From Devosia yakushimensis (GTDB lineage: Bacteria; Pseudomonadota; Alphaproteobacteria; Rhizobiales; Devosiaceae), in contig NZ_BSNG01000001.1 of assembly GCF_030159855.1 (NCBI RefSeq), positions 3,286,001 to 3,350,000 on the forward strand: a stretch of DNA of 64,000 bases, written 5' to 3'. Of this stretch, positions 25,884-33,837 are shown one piece after another. Every line of letters begins with the position of its first letter. Position 1 is the stretch's first letter. The notes under the pieces were generated by a model. It was not told the DNA's origin, searched no databases, and was given only the letters and a program-made list of their open reading frames with translations. A program made the position numbers and the translations under genes.

Positions 25884-28229
25884 TTATTCCCGATGCGCCA
25901 ATAGCCGGGCGATCTGCGTTGCCAGGTCGGCCTGCTGATAGGGCTTGGCCAGGCGCGGCAGGTCGGTGCTGGTGCCGCTGGGCAGGTCGGCATAGCCGGT
26001 GGCCAGCAGAATGGGCAGGCCGGGCCGCAATTGGCGAGCCTTGCCGGCCAGCTCCACCCCGGTCATGCCGGGCATGGCATAATCGGTGATCAGCACATCC
26101 ACCTGCCTGTCGCTGCCCAGGATTTCGAGCGCCTGCTTGCCCGAATAGGCTTCGAGCGCGGTATGGCCGAGATCTTCCACCATATCGACCGTATTCATAT
26201 TGATCAGCGCGTCGTCATCCACCACCAGAATGGTCGATGCGGGTGCTGCGCTGCGTTCCGGTTCCATTTCGCTGATCTCCATGACGGGCGCCGTGGACAC
26301 CGGCAGCCAAAGTTCGGCCGTAGTGCCCTCGCCTGGCGCCGAGATCAATTTGAGGGCGCCATCGAGCTGCACGGCCAGCCCATGCACCATGGACAGGCCC
26401 AGCCCCGTGCCCTTGCCCAATTCCTTGGTCGAGAAAAACGGCTCGATCGCGCTTTTGAGCGTCGCCGCATCCATGCCCGTGCCGCTATCGGCCACGCCCA
26501 GGCGCAGGAAGGGGCCGGAAAGCCCGATCCCGCTTTCGCTGCCATCCACCTGGTTGAGGGAAATGGTGAGCTCGCCCCCTTCGGGCATGGCGTCGCGCGC
26601 ATTGACCGCCAGGTTGAGGATGGCCAGTTCGAGCTGGTTGGGATCGACCCGGGCCGGCGGCAGGCCCGGCGCCAGCGCGTAGCGGATGGTGACGATGGTG
26701 CCCAGCGAGCGCTCCATCAGCGCCCGCATGCCCTCAAGCAATTGGGCCAGGTCGGTCGGCTCGGGCTTGAGCTCCTGGCGGCGGGCAAAAGCGAGCAGCC
26801 GGGCGGTCAGCGCGGCGCCGCGCTGGGCACCCTGCAAGGCGCCATCGATGAAACGCCGGAACTGGGGATCATCGGGCAGGCGCTTGGCCAGCAATTCGAG
26901 ATTGCCCTGCACGGCCGCCAGGAGATTGTTGAAGTCATGGGCCACCCCGCCGGTCAATTGGCCGATGGTTTCCATTTTCTGGGCATGGCGCAATTGTTCC
27001 TCGGCGCGGTGCCGGTCGGTGACATCGCGGAAAAAGGCCGCGCCGCCCACGATCTGCCCATCGCCGCCGCGCAGGGGAGCATGCTGGCTTTCCAGCATGA
27101 CCTGCCCGGCCGCCAATGTGGTCAGTTCGATTTCCTCGATCGGCCCGGAAACGCCCGCCAGCGCATCGCGCAGGCGCGGCTCGATGATATCGCGCTGCTC
27201 CTTGCTGAACACATCGGTCAGCGGCCGGCCGAGCACGGCAGGCGAGGGCATGCCGAAAATGCGTTCCATCACCGGGTTCCAGATGGTGACGCGGAAATCG
27301 CCATCATAGGCGACGATGCCGGCCGGCACGCTGGTCAGCAACAGGCCAGATAGCGCCCGCTCGCCGCGCAGCGCCTGCTGGGTGCGTTCGCGCTCGGTGG
27401 CTAGCGCCAGCATCAGTTTTTCGCGCTCGGCCTCGGCATTGCGGCGGGCGGTGATGTCGGAGACGACGCCCACTATGGTTTCGGGGCGGCCATAGCGGTC
27501 GGGCAGCACGCGGGCGCGGGAATCGAGCCAGTGCTCCTGGCCATTGGGCCAGATGACGCGATATTCGATCACCAGGTCCGCCCCGGTATTGATCGAATCG
27601 TGCAGCGCACGCTCCACCCGCTTGGCATCGGACGGCGCGATGGCGGCGATGAGGTCGGGGTAGAGGAACTTTTCCTCGGCCGTCCGGCCATAGCAGGCCT
27701 TGAACTGCTCGGTGCCATGCAGCACCTGTTCGGCGATATTGAGTTCCCAGGAGCCCATGCGACCGGCCAGCAGCGCCGTCTGCAGGCTTTGCTCACTCTC
27801 GCGCAGATCATCGAGATAGCGGCGGGCTTCATATTGGCGGCGCCGGCCGCGCAGCGCATTGGCCACCGCATTGCTGAGCGCCTGGGGATGGAAGGGGCGC
27901 TCGAGAAGCATCACATTGCCGAGCCGGGTTTCGAGCCCGCTATCGAGCGCGGTGGGGCCGGCCTCGTCGCGCCGGCTCAAAACCACAAAGGGAAAATCGG
28001 ACCAGGACGGCTGGTTGGCGACCCATTCGAGCAGTGGCTGGAGATTGTCGCCATGCAGCGTTTCATCGGCCAGCAGCGCCACCCCCGCGCCCTTGCGCAG
28101 GGCCTCGATCAAAGGCTCGATCGTATCGAAGGTTTCCGCCGCCCAGCCGGCATGCTTCAGCTGCTCGCTGATTTCGGTGCCGTCGCCGCCGGAGGGCGCC
28201 AGGATCAATGCGCGCTCGGAACTGATCAC
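25884..28229 (-). CDS. Hybrid sensor histidine kinase with PAS domains and receiver
   Basis: This is a soluble two-component hybrid kinase of about 781 residues. Order: an N-terminal receiver-like domain without clear phospho-Asp (about 1-125), two PAS domains (about 150-270 and 300-410), HisKA-type box GGVAHDFNNLL with His431, an ATPase domain with VNARDAMPEGG (N-box) and GKGTGLGLSMVHG, and a C-terminal receiver with phospho-acceptor Asp716 in VLITDYAMPGM. I use GTG 28229 because GGGAG precedes it; the frame extends to 28376 but that part looks untranslated. No transmembrane segment is seen, so it probably senses a cytoplasmic signal. No partner regulator is adjacent. Confidence 0.88.
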   Translation of the reverse strand: MISSERALILAPSGGDGTEISEQLKHAGWAAETFDTIEPLIEALRKGAGVALLADETLHGDNLQPLLEWVANQPSWSDFPFVVLSRRDEAGPTALDSGLETRLGNVMLLERPFHPQALSNAVANALRGRRRQYEARRYLDDLRESEQSLQTALLAGRMGSWELNIAEQVLHGTEQFKACYGRTAEEKFLYPDLIAAIAPSDAKRVERALHDSINTGADLVIEYRVIWPNGQEHWLDSRARVLPDRYGRPETIVGVVSDITARRNAEAEREKLMLALATERERTQQALRGERALSGLLLTSVPAGIVAYDGDFRVTIWNPVMERIFGMPSPAVLGRPLTDVFSKEQRDIIEPRLRDALAGVSGPIEEIELTTLAAGQVMLESQHAPLRGGDGQIVGGAAFFRDVTDRHRAEEQLRHAQKMETIGQLTGGVAHDFNNLLAAVQGNLELLAKRLPDDPQFRRFIDGALQGAQRGAALTARLLAFARRQELKPEPTDLAQLLEGMRALMERSLGTIVTIRYALAPGLPPARVDPNQLELAILNLAVNARDAMPEGGELTISLNQVDGSESGIGLSGPFLRLGVADSGTGMDAATLKSAIEPFFSTKELGKGTGLGLSMVHGLAVQLDGALKLISAPGEGTTAELWLPVSTAPVMEISEMEPERSAAPASTILVVDDDALINMNTVDMVEDLGHTALEAYSGKQALEILGSDRQVDVLITDYAMPGMTGVELAGKARQLRPGLPILLATGYADLPSGTSTDLPRLAKPYQQADLATQIARLLAHRE

Positions 28230-28832
28230 CTTGCGGCACTCCCGGGCTGGAGGCCGTCGCACCAATTGCCGGCGGCGTCGCGCCGTCCCCAAAAGCACAG
28301 CAATGGCGGCGGGTTGCGTAAAAACATGTCGCCCAAAAAAGCTTGCACAGGCGGATAAGGGACCGCTCGCGCACATTATGACTTAAACTGCCGCAACGCT
28401 CCAGCCGCGATTTGGTTGCCTCAGGTCTTGTGCGCACCATCCAACGGCGTCATTCCCGCGCAGGCGGGAATCCATTCTTTCTTGTTTCAGTGCCCGTGAA
28501 GAGTGGATTCCCGCCTGCGCGGGAATGACGTTGTGGGAGAACCTGCGCTGCATTGCCCCTGAGCCTCGCCCCCACAATCGCTTCCCTCGGACTTGATCTA
28601 AGGGCCGCTCGCCGCTTGTGCCAGGTTGAGAATGGCCCTCGGGTCGAGCCCGGGGGAAGCGGCGGTGGCTGGCAAGTTCATAGGGGCACGACCGCGTGGC
28701 ACAATCCCATGCGCACCCACCCCGCGAAAGCGCGAATGACATCGTAGAAGCAATACGAAAAGCCCACCGGCCCTTTTGGGCCGGGGCAAACTCCCCTAAA
28801 GTCGCCACTCCTTACGTTTCGGGAATCGTTTC
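28230..28832. other. Intergenic stretch between hybrid kinase and polA
   Basis: This 600-bp region holds the divergent promoters of the kinase and polA and one palindromic repeat (28448-28530). I see no gene in the remainder; short frames here have no ribosome site or recognisable product. Confidence 0.5.
28448..28530. repeat. REP-like inverted repeat, family A copy 1
   Basis: Two 30-base arms (28448-28477 and 28501-28530) are inverted copies with one mismatch, separated by 23 bases. The arm core is cattcccgcgcaggcggga. The same type of element recurs at 32553-32650. Such elements are known as REP/ERIC-like intergenic palindromes and can affect transcript ends. Confidence 0.9.
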
Positions 28833-31748
28833 ATGCATCTGCTGCTCGTCGACGGCTCGGGTTACATCTTCCGCGCCTTCCACGCCCTGCCCCAGCTCAA
28901 CCGCAAGTCGGATGGGCTGCCTGTGGGGTGCGTCCAGGGTTTCTGCAACATGCTCTATAAGCTCACCGAGGATTTGAAGGGCGAGGACGAGCCCACCCAT
29001 ATGGCGGTGATCTTCGACGCCAAGGGCAAGACCTTCCGTGACGATTTCTTCCCCGATTACAAGGCGCAGCGCCCACCCGCGCCGGCCGAACTCATTCCGC
29101 AATTTCCGCTGACCCGCGCGGCCACAAGGGCCTACGGCATTCCTTCCATCGAAATGGAAGGCTGGGAGGCCGACGACATTATCGCCACCTATGCCACGCT
29201 GGCCCGCAAGGCCGGCGGCAAGGCGACGATCGTCTCCTCCGACAAGGACCTGATGCAGATGGTTGAGCCAGATGGCTCGATCCGCATGCTCGATACCATT
29301 CCCCGCCCCGGCCAGCCGCCGCTGCGCTGGATCGGGGTCGATGAAGTGTTCACCAAATTCGGCGTCACTCCCGACAAGGTGATCGACGTGCAGGCGCTGT
29401 GTGGCGACAGCGTCGACAATGTGCCTGGTGTGCCGGGCATTGGCGTCAAGACGGCGGCCGAGCTCATCAATCAATATGGGGACCTCGAAAACCTGCTCGC
29501 CCATGTCGACGAGATCAAGCAGAACGCCCGCCGCGAAAAGCTGCGCGACAATGCCGATCTCGCCCGCATTTCCAAACGCCTCGTGACCCTGGCGCAGGAT
29601 GTGCCGGTGGAGCTCGATATCGGCGCACTGGCGCGCCAGCCGGTTGAGCCCTCTGCGCTCTTCCCCTTCCTCAAGGCGATGGAATTTGCCACCATCACCA
29701 AGCGGCTGGCCGGGCTGCTCGATGCCAATCCCGACGATTTTGCCGCCGATCCGGAACTGGCGGCCAAGCCGGTCGCGGCGGTCGGTTTCGACAATACGGC
29801 CCGTGCCGAGGCGCGCGCGGCCCGGCAGGAAGCGACCGGCCGCGCCGACAATGCCACCGTGCTCCATGCCGCCGACATGCATGCCAGGGTCAAGGCCATT
29901 CCCTTCAACCCCGATGCCTATGAGATCATCCGCGACGCGGCCGGGTTGCAGCGCTGGCTCGACCTGATCGAAAGCGTCGGCTATGTGGCCACCGACACCG
30001 AATCCACCGGCCTCGACAACCAGACCGCGGACCTGGTCGGCATTTCCTTTTCGGTCGCCCCGGGCAATGGCGCTTATCTGCCGCTCGGCCACACCGAGGG
30101 CAATGACGACATGTTCGGCGGCGGGCTCGTCGAAGGGCAGATGGATATCCGTGAGGCGCTGGATATGGTGCGCCCCATGTTTGCCAGCCGGGCGATCCTC
30201 AAGATCTTCCACAATGCCAAATACGATCTGGGCCTGCTCGCGCGCTATGATGTGCCGGTCAATGCCATCGATGACACGCTGCTTTTGAGCTACTCGCTCG
30301 ATGGCCCGCAATTCAACACCATGGCCGAACTGTCCGAGCATTGGCTGGGCTTTTCCGGCATTCCCATCAAGGACCTGCTGGGAAGCGGGAAGACGCAGAA
30401 GACCTTTGCCCAGGTGCCGCTGGCCGACGCCGCGCGCTATGCCGCCGAGGATAGCGACATCACCATCCGCCTCTGGCAGGTGCTGAAACCGCGCCTCGCC
30501 GCCGAAAACATGACCGCGCTTTACGAAACCATCGAGCGTCCGCTGGCCCCGGTTCTCGCCCGCATGGAAGGGCGCGGCGTTTCCATCGACCGCCAGATCC
30601 TCTCCCGCCTTTCGGGCGACTTCGCCCAGCGCGCCGCTGCCTTCGAGGCGGAGGCCTATGAGCTGGCCGGGCAGAGTTTTAACCTCGGCTCACCCAAGCA
30701 GCTGGGCGAAATCCTCTTCGACAAGATGGGGCTGGAAGGCGGCACCAAGACCAAGACCGGCGCCTGGGCGACCGGGGCCGGCGTGCTCGAAGAGCTTGCT
30801 CTCAAGGGCGTGCCGCTCGCCCGTACCATTGTCGATTGGCGCCAGCTCACCAAGCTCATGGGCACCTATACCGATGCCCTGCCCAATTACATCAACCAGC
30901 GCACCGGCAGGGTGCACACCACCTATTCCCAGCATTCGGTGCTGACCGGGCGGCTCAGCTCAAACGATCCGAACCTGCAGAACATTCCCGTCCGCACCGA
31001 GGATGGCCGCAAGATCCGCAGCGCCTTCGTCGCCGCGCCGGGCAAGATCCTGGTCAGCGCCGACTATTCCCAGATCGAATTGCGCGTGCTGGCCCATATC
31101 GCCGATATCCAGGCGCTCAAGGACGCGTTCGAGGAAGGGCTTGATATTCACGCCATGACGGCGAGCGAAATGTTCGGGGTTCCCGTAAAGGGCATGCCGT
31201 CCGATGTCCGCCGCCGCGCCAAGGCGATTAATTTCGGCATTATCTACGGCATTTCCGCCTTTGGCCTCGCCAACCAGCTGGGCATTCCGCGCGGCGAGGC
31301 GGGCGACTACATCAAGACCTATTTCGAGCGCTTCCCCGGCATTGCCGATTACATGGCCGAGCAGAAGCGGCGCGTCAAAGCCGAGGGCCATGTCAGCACG
31401 ATCTTCGGCCGCAAGATCAATTTCCCCAATGCCAATTCGCACAATCCGAGCGAACGCAGCTTTGTCGAACGCGCCTCGATCAACGCCCCCATCCAGGGTT
31501 CCGCCGCCGACATCATCCGCCGCGCCATGATCCGCATGGAACCGGCCCTCCAGCAAGCCGGCATCGCAGCCGACATGCTGCTGCAGGTCCATGACGAGTT
31601 GATCTTCGAAGTCCCCCTGGGCACCGAAGAAACCGCCATGCCGGTGATCAAGAAGGTGATGGAGGGCGCGGCGGAACCGGCAGTGCGATTGTCGGTCCCG
31701 ATTCAGGTGGATGCGCACGCGGCACATAATTGGGATGAGGCGCATTGA
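28833..31748 (+). CDS. polA: DNA polymerase I
   Basis: This is the repair and Okazaki-fragment polymerase, 971 residues. It carries an N-terminal 5'-3' exonuclease (MHLLLVDGSGYIFRAFHAL, residues 1-300), a 3'-5' proofreading domain with intact DEDD-type start TDTESTGL near residue 385, and the family A polymerase domain. That domain has DYSQIELRVLAHI, the O-helix RRRAKAINFGIIYG, and VHDELIFEV near residue 919. All three activities look intact. The stop overlaps the start of the next gene. Confidence 0.97.
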   Translation: MHLLLVDGSGYIFRAFHALPQLNRKSDGLPVGCVQGFCNMLYKLTEDLKGEDEPTHMAVIFDAKGKTFRDDFFPDYKAQRPPAPAELIPQFPLTRAATRAYGIPSIEMEGWEADDIIATYATLARKAGGKATIVSSDKDLMQMVEPDGSIRMLDTIPRPGQPPLRWIGVDEVFTKFGVTPDKVIDVQALCGDSVDNVPGVPGIGVKTAAELINQYGDLENLLAHVDEIKQNARREKLRDNADLARISKRLVTLAQDVPVELDIGALARQPVEPSALFPFLKAMEFATITKRLAGLLDANPDDFAADPELAAKPVAAVGFDNTARAEARAARQEATGRADNATVLHAADMHARVKAIPFNPDAYEIIRDAAGLQRWLDLIESVGYVATDTESTGLDNQTADLVGISFSVAPGNGAYLPLGHTEGNDDMFGGGLVEGQMDIREALDMVRPMFASRAILKIFHNAKYDLGLLARYDVPVNAIDDTLLLSYSLDGPQFNTMAELSEHWLGFSGIPIKDLLGSGKTQKTFAQVPLADAARYAAEDSDITIRLWQVLKPRLAAENMTALYETIERPLAPVLARMEGRGVSIDRQILSRLSGDFAQRAAAFEAEAYELAGQSFNLGSPKQLGEILFDKMGLEGGTKTKTGAWATGAGVLEELALKGVPLARTIVDWRQLTKLMGTYTDALPNYINQRTGRVHTTYSQHSVLTGRLSSNDPNLQNIPVRTEDGRKIRSAFVAAPGKILVSADYSQIELRVLAHIADIQALKDAFEEGLDIHAMTASEMFGVPVKGMPSDVRRRAKAINFGIIYGISAFGLANQLGIPRGEAGDYIKTYFERFPGIADYMAEQKRRVKAEGHVSTIFGRKINFPNANSHNPSERSFVERASINAPIQGSAADIIRRAMIRMEPALQQAGIAADMLLQVHDELIFEVPLGTEETAMPVIKKVMEGAAEPAVRLSVPIQVDAHAAHNWDEAH

Positions 31749-32539
31749 GGGGCGAGGACGAAGAAGTCCTCACCGGCGGCGGTCGCACCGCCGTCAGCCG
31801 CCGCGGCAATGTCGTCCACCGCCAGACCGGACCATGGGCCGAAACCGTGCACGCCCTGCTGCGTCATCTGGAAGATGTCGGTTTCACCAACGCCCCGCGT
31901 GTCGTCGGCAGCGGCTTTGACGCAGAGGGCCGGGAAACCCTCACCTTCCTGCCCGGCGCATCGCTCCATCCCGGCCCCTGGCCCGAAGAGGCTATGTTCA
32001 ACCTCGGTAAGCTGCTGGCCGACCTGCACCGCGCTACGGCCAGCTTCAGGCCGCCGCCCAACGCCATATGGCGCGACTGGTTCGGCCGCACGCTGGGCGA
32101 TGGTCCCCGCATTATCGGCCATTGCGACCTAGGCGACTGGAACATCATCGCCCAAAATGGCCAGCCCACCGGCCTGATCGATTGGGAACAAGCCGGCCCC
32201 GTCGATCCCCTGGTCGAACTCGCCCAGCTCTGCTGGCTCAACGCCCACCTCTTCGACGATGATCTCGAAACCCGCCTCGGCCTGCCACCCCTCACCACCC
32301 GCGCCCGCAAGCTACGGCTCATTGTCGATGGCTACGAACTCCCCGCGCGCGATCGCACCCGCCTGGTGTCCACAATGATCGAACTGGCCATCCACGACGC
32401 CGCCAATGAAGCGGTGGAGGCAAAGCTCACGCCGGGCAGCACGGAGCCGGTCGAAGCGCTCTGGGCCATGGCCTGGCGGGCAAAGAGTGCCGCATGGATG
32501 TTGCTGAATAGGGCGGTGCTGGAAGCGGCGTTGGTTTGA
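31745..32539 (+). CDS. Aminoglycoside phosphotransferase-family kinase
   Basis: This 264-residue protein kinase-like phosphotransferase has LTFLPGASLHPGPW, the catalytic loop IIGHCDLGDWNI (family HxDxxxxN; here His-x-Asp) and the metal-binding LIDWEQAGPVDPLVELA. The family phosphorylates small hydroxyl compounds, and many members are not antibiotic-resistance enzymes. The start is a TTG that overlaps the polA TGA (TTGA), with GATGAGG just upstream, so it is translationally coupled to polA. Substrate unknown. Confidence 0.8.
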   Translation: MRGEDEEVLTGGGRTAVSRRGNVVHRQTGPWAETVHALLRHLEDVGFTNAPRVVGSGFDAEGRETLTFLPGASLHPGPWPEEAMFNLGKLLADLHRATASFRPPPNAIWRDWFGRTLGDGPRIIGHCDLGDWNIIAQNGQPTGLIDWEQAGPVDPLVELAQLCWLNAHLFDDDLETRLGLPPLTTRARKLRLIVDGYELPARDRTRLVSTMIELAIHDAANEAVEAKLTPGSTEPVEALWAMAWRAKSAAWMLLNRAVLEAALV

Positions 32540-32552
32540 ATCCTACCACAAG

Positions 32553-32650
32553 GTCATTCCGGCGCAGGCCGGAATCCATTCTGAGGGCCCACGGCACGAT
32601 CCCACCTATGGAGAGAGCGCAGCATGGATCCCGGCCTGCGCCGGGATGAC
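32553..32650. repeat. REP-like inverted repeat, family A copy 2
   Basis: Arms of 27 bases (32553-32579 and 32624-32650) are inverted copies with two mismatches, separated by 44 bases. The arm core gtcattccggcgcaggccgg is a close variant of the copy at 28448-28530. The right arm ends 30 bp before the start of the next gene, so the element could lie in its leader. Confidence 0.88.
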
Positions 32651-32680
32651 ATCGTGGTTAGCGGACGCTACCGTGCTCCC

Positions 32681-33193
32681 ATGACCCAGCCCCTCTTCAT
32701 CATCACCGGCGCCATGGCTGCCGGGAAATCCACTGTCGCCCAGGCCCTCGCCCAGCGCTTGCCCAAATCCGTGCACCTGCGCGGCGATGTCTTTCGCAAG
32801 ATGATCGTCAATGGCGCGGCCGAGATGGGGCCGGTGCTGGATGCGGAGGCGCGGGGGCAGTTGGATTTGCGGCAGCTTCTGGCGACTGACGCGGCGCGAG
32901 CCTATCATGGGGCGGGGTTTGCCGTGGTCTATCAGGATATCCTGATCGGGACCGATCTGGTGGCGGCGGCGGAGCGGTTGGCTGATCTTGATCCGCAAGT
33001 CATCGTGCTGGCGCCCTCGGTGGACGCGCTGGCGCAGCGGGATCGGGCACGCAGCAAGACGGGCTATGGCGACAATTTTCCGCCCGATGTGCTGGCGGGG
33101 GCGCTGGAGCGCGACACGCCGCGCATCGGCCGCTGGATCGATAGTTCCGCCATGAGCGTCGAGCAGGTGGTGGACGCCATTCTGGCCGGCTGA
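32681..33193 (+). CDS. P-loop kinase/phosphotransferase-like protein
   Basis: This 170-residue AAA/P-loop protein starts FIITGAMAAGKSTVAQALAQ (Walker A), followed by HLRGDVFRKMIVNG. The layout resembles chloramphenicol-phosphotransferase-like and adenylyl/gluconate-kinase-like small kinases. The longer upstream frame from 32624 runs through the palindromic repeat, so ATG 32681 is preferred although its ribosome site is weak. Substrate cannot be told; a zeta-toxin-type activity is possible but no antitoxin gene is adjacent. Confidence 0.72.
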   Translation: MTQPLFIITGAMAAGKSTVAQALAQRLPKSVHLRGDVFRKMIVNGAAEMGPVLDAEARGQLDLRQLLATDAARAYHGAGFAVVYQDILIGTDLVAAAERLADLDPQVIVLAPSVDALAQRDRARSKTGYGDNFPPDVLAGALERDTPRIGRWIDSSAMSVEQVVDAILAG

Positions 33194-33196
33194 GCG

Positions 33197-33616
33197 CTAT
33201 CGGCGGCTCGCCGTCACCTGCCGCCCGACGCCACCCGGCGGGATGGCCAGCTCCACGACAAGCGTTGCTGCCGCGACGATTTCGGGCGCGCGTTCGGCCC
33301 ATTCGACCAGCACGATGGCATTGAGATTGTCAGCCAAGCCAAGCTCATCCACTTCGCGCGGATCGCCCAGCCGGTAGAGATCGGCATGCAGCACGGGGCC
33401 CCTGGGCGTCTCATAGGGCTGGACCAGCGCGAAGGTGGGCGAGGGCACGTCGAGCGCGGGATCGGCAGCCAGCGTGCGGATAATGGCCCGGGCCAAAGCG
33501 GTTTTCCCCGCGCCCAGATCGCCATTGAGGATGACCAGATCGCCGGGGGCGAGCGTTGTGGCAAGCTCGGCGCCGAAGGCGGCGGTGGCGTCATCGTCAG
33601 GGAGGAATTTCTGCAT
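33197..33616 (-). CDS. tsaE: tRNA threonylcarbamoyladenosine biosynthesis ATPase TsaE
   Basis: TsaE is the ATPase partner of TsaB/TsaD in making t6A37 on tRNAs that read ANN codons. The 139-residue protein has NGDLGAGKTALARAI (Walker A), the PSPTFALVQPYE segment and HADLYRLGDPREVDELGL, which are diagnostic. It converges on the P-loop kinase gene with 3 bp between stops. divL lies upstream on the same strand, about 220 bp away and separated by a palindromic repeat. Confidence 0.93.
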   Translation of the reverse strand: MQKFLPDDDATAAFGAELATTLAPGDLVILNGDLGAGKTALARAIIRTLAADPALDVPSPTFALVQPYETPRGPVLHADLYRLGDPREVDELGLADNLNAIVLVEWAERAPEIVAAATLVVELAIPPGGVGRQVTASRR

Positions 33617-33690
33617 TTTTGGCCCTTGGGCTGGCGGCCTGTTCTTTCGCGGTGGCTATCTCGAGGACTATCCGCATATCGGGGCTCTCG

Positions 33691-33806
33691 CCACCCCCTC
33701 CCAACCTCCCCCATCATGGGGGAGGTGCCGTTCAGTGGGTTTGGCAATATCCAGTCCGCTCCCGCCGGGCTCACCCTCCCGTGATGGGGAGGTTGGGAGG
33801 GGGTGG
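33691..33806. repeat. Palindromic intergenic element, family B copy
   Basis: The outer 21 bases (33691-33711) are a perfect inverted match of 33786-33806. Each arm also folds on itself (cctcccccatcatgggggagg at 33705-33725), so the whole can form a cruciform with side hairpins. It resembles the copies at 36583 and 46768 in the arms but not in the middle. It sits between divL and tsaE. Confidence 0.88.
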
Positions 33807-33837
33807 ATGGAAGCCACGATCCCGCCGGCCCAAAATC

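Noticed and set aside
26031..27353. A 440-codon frame antisense to the hybrid kinase
   Set aside because: Composition rich in His, Gly and Arg with no domain; the opposite strand encodes intact kinase motifs.
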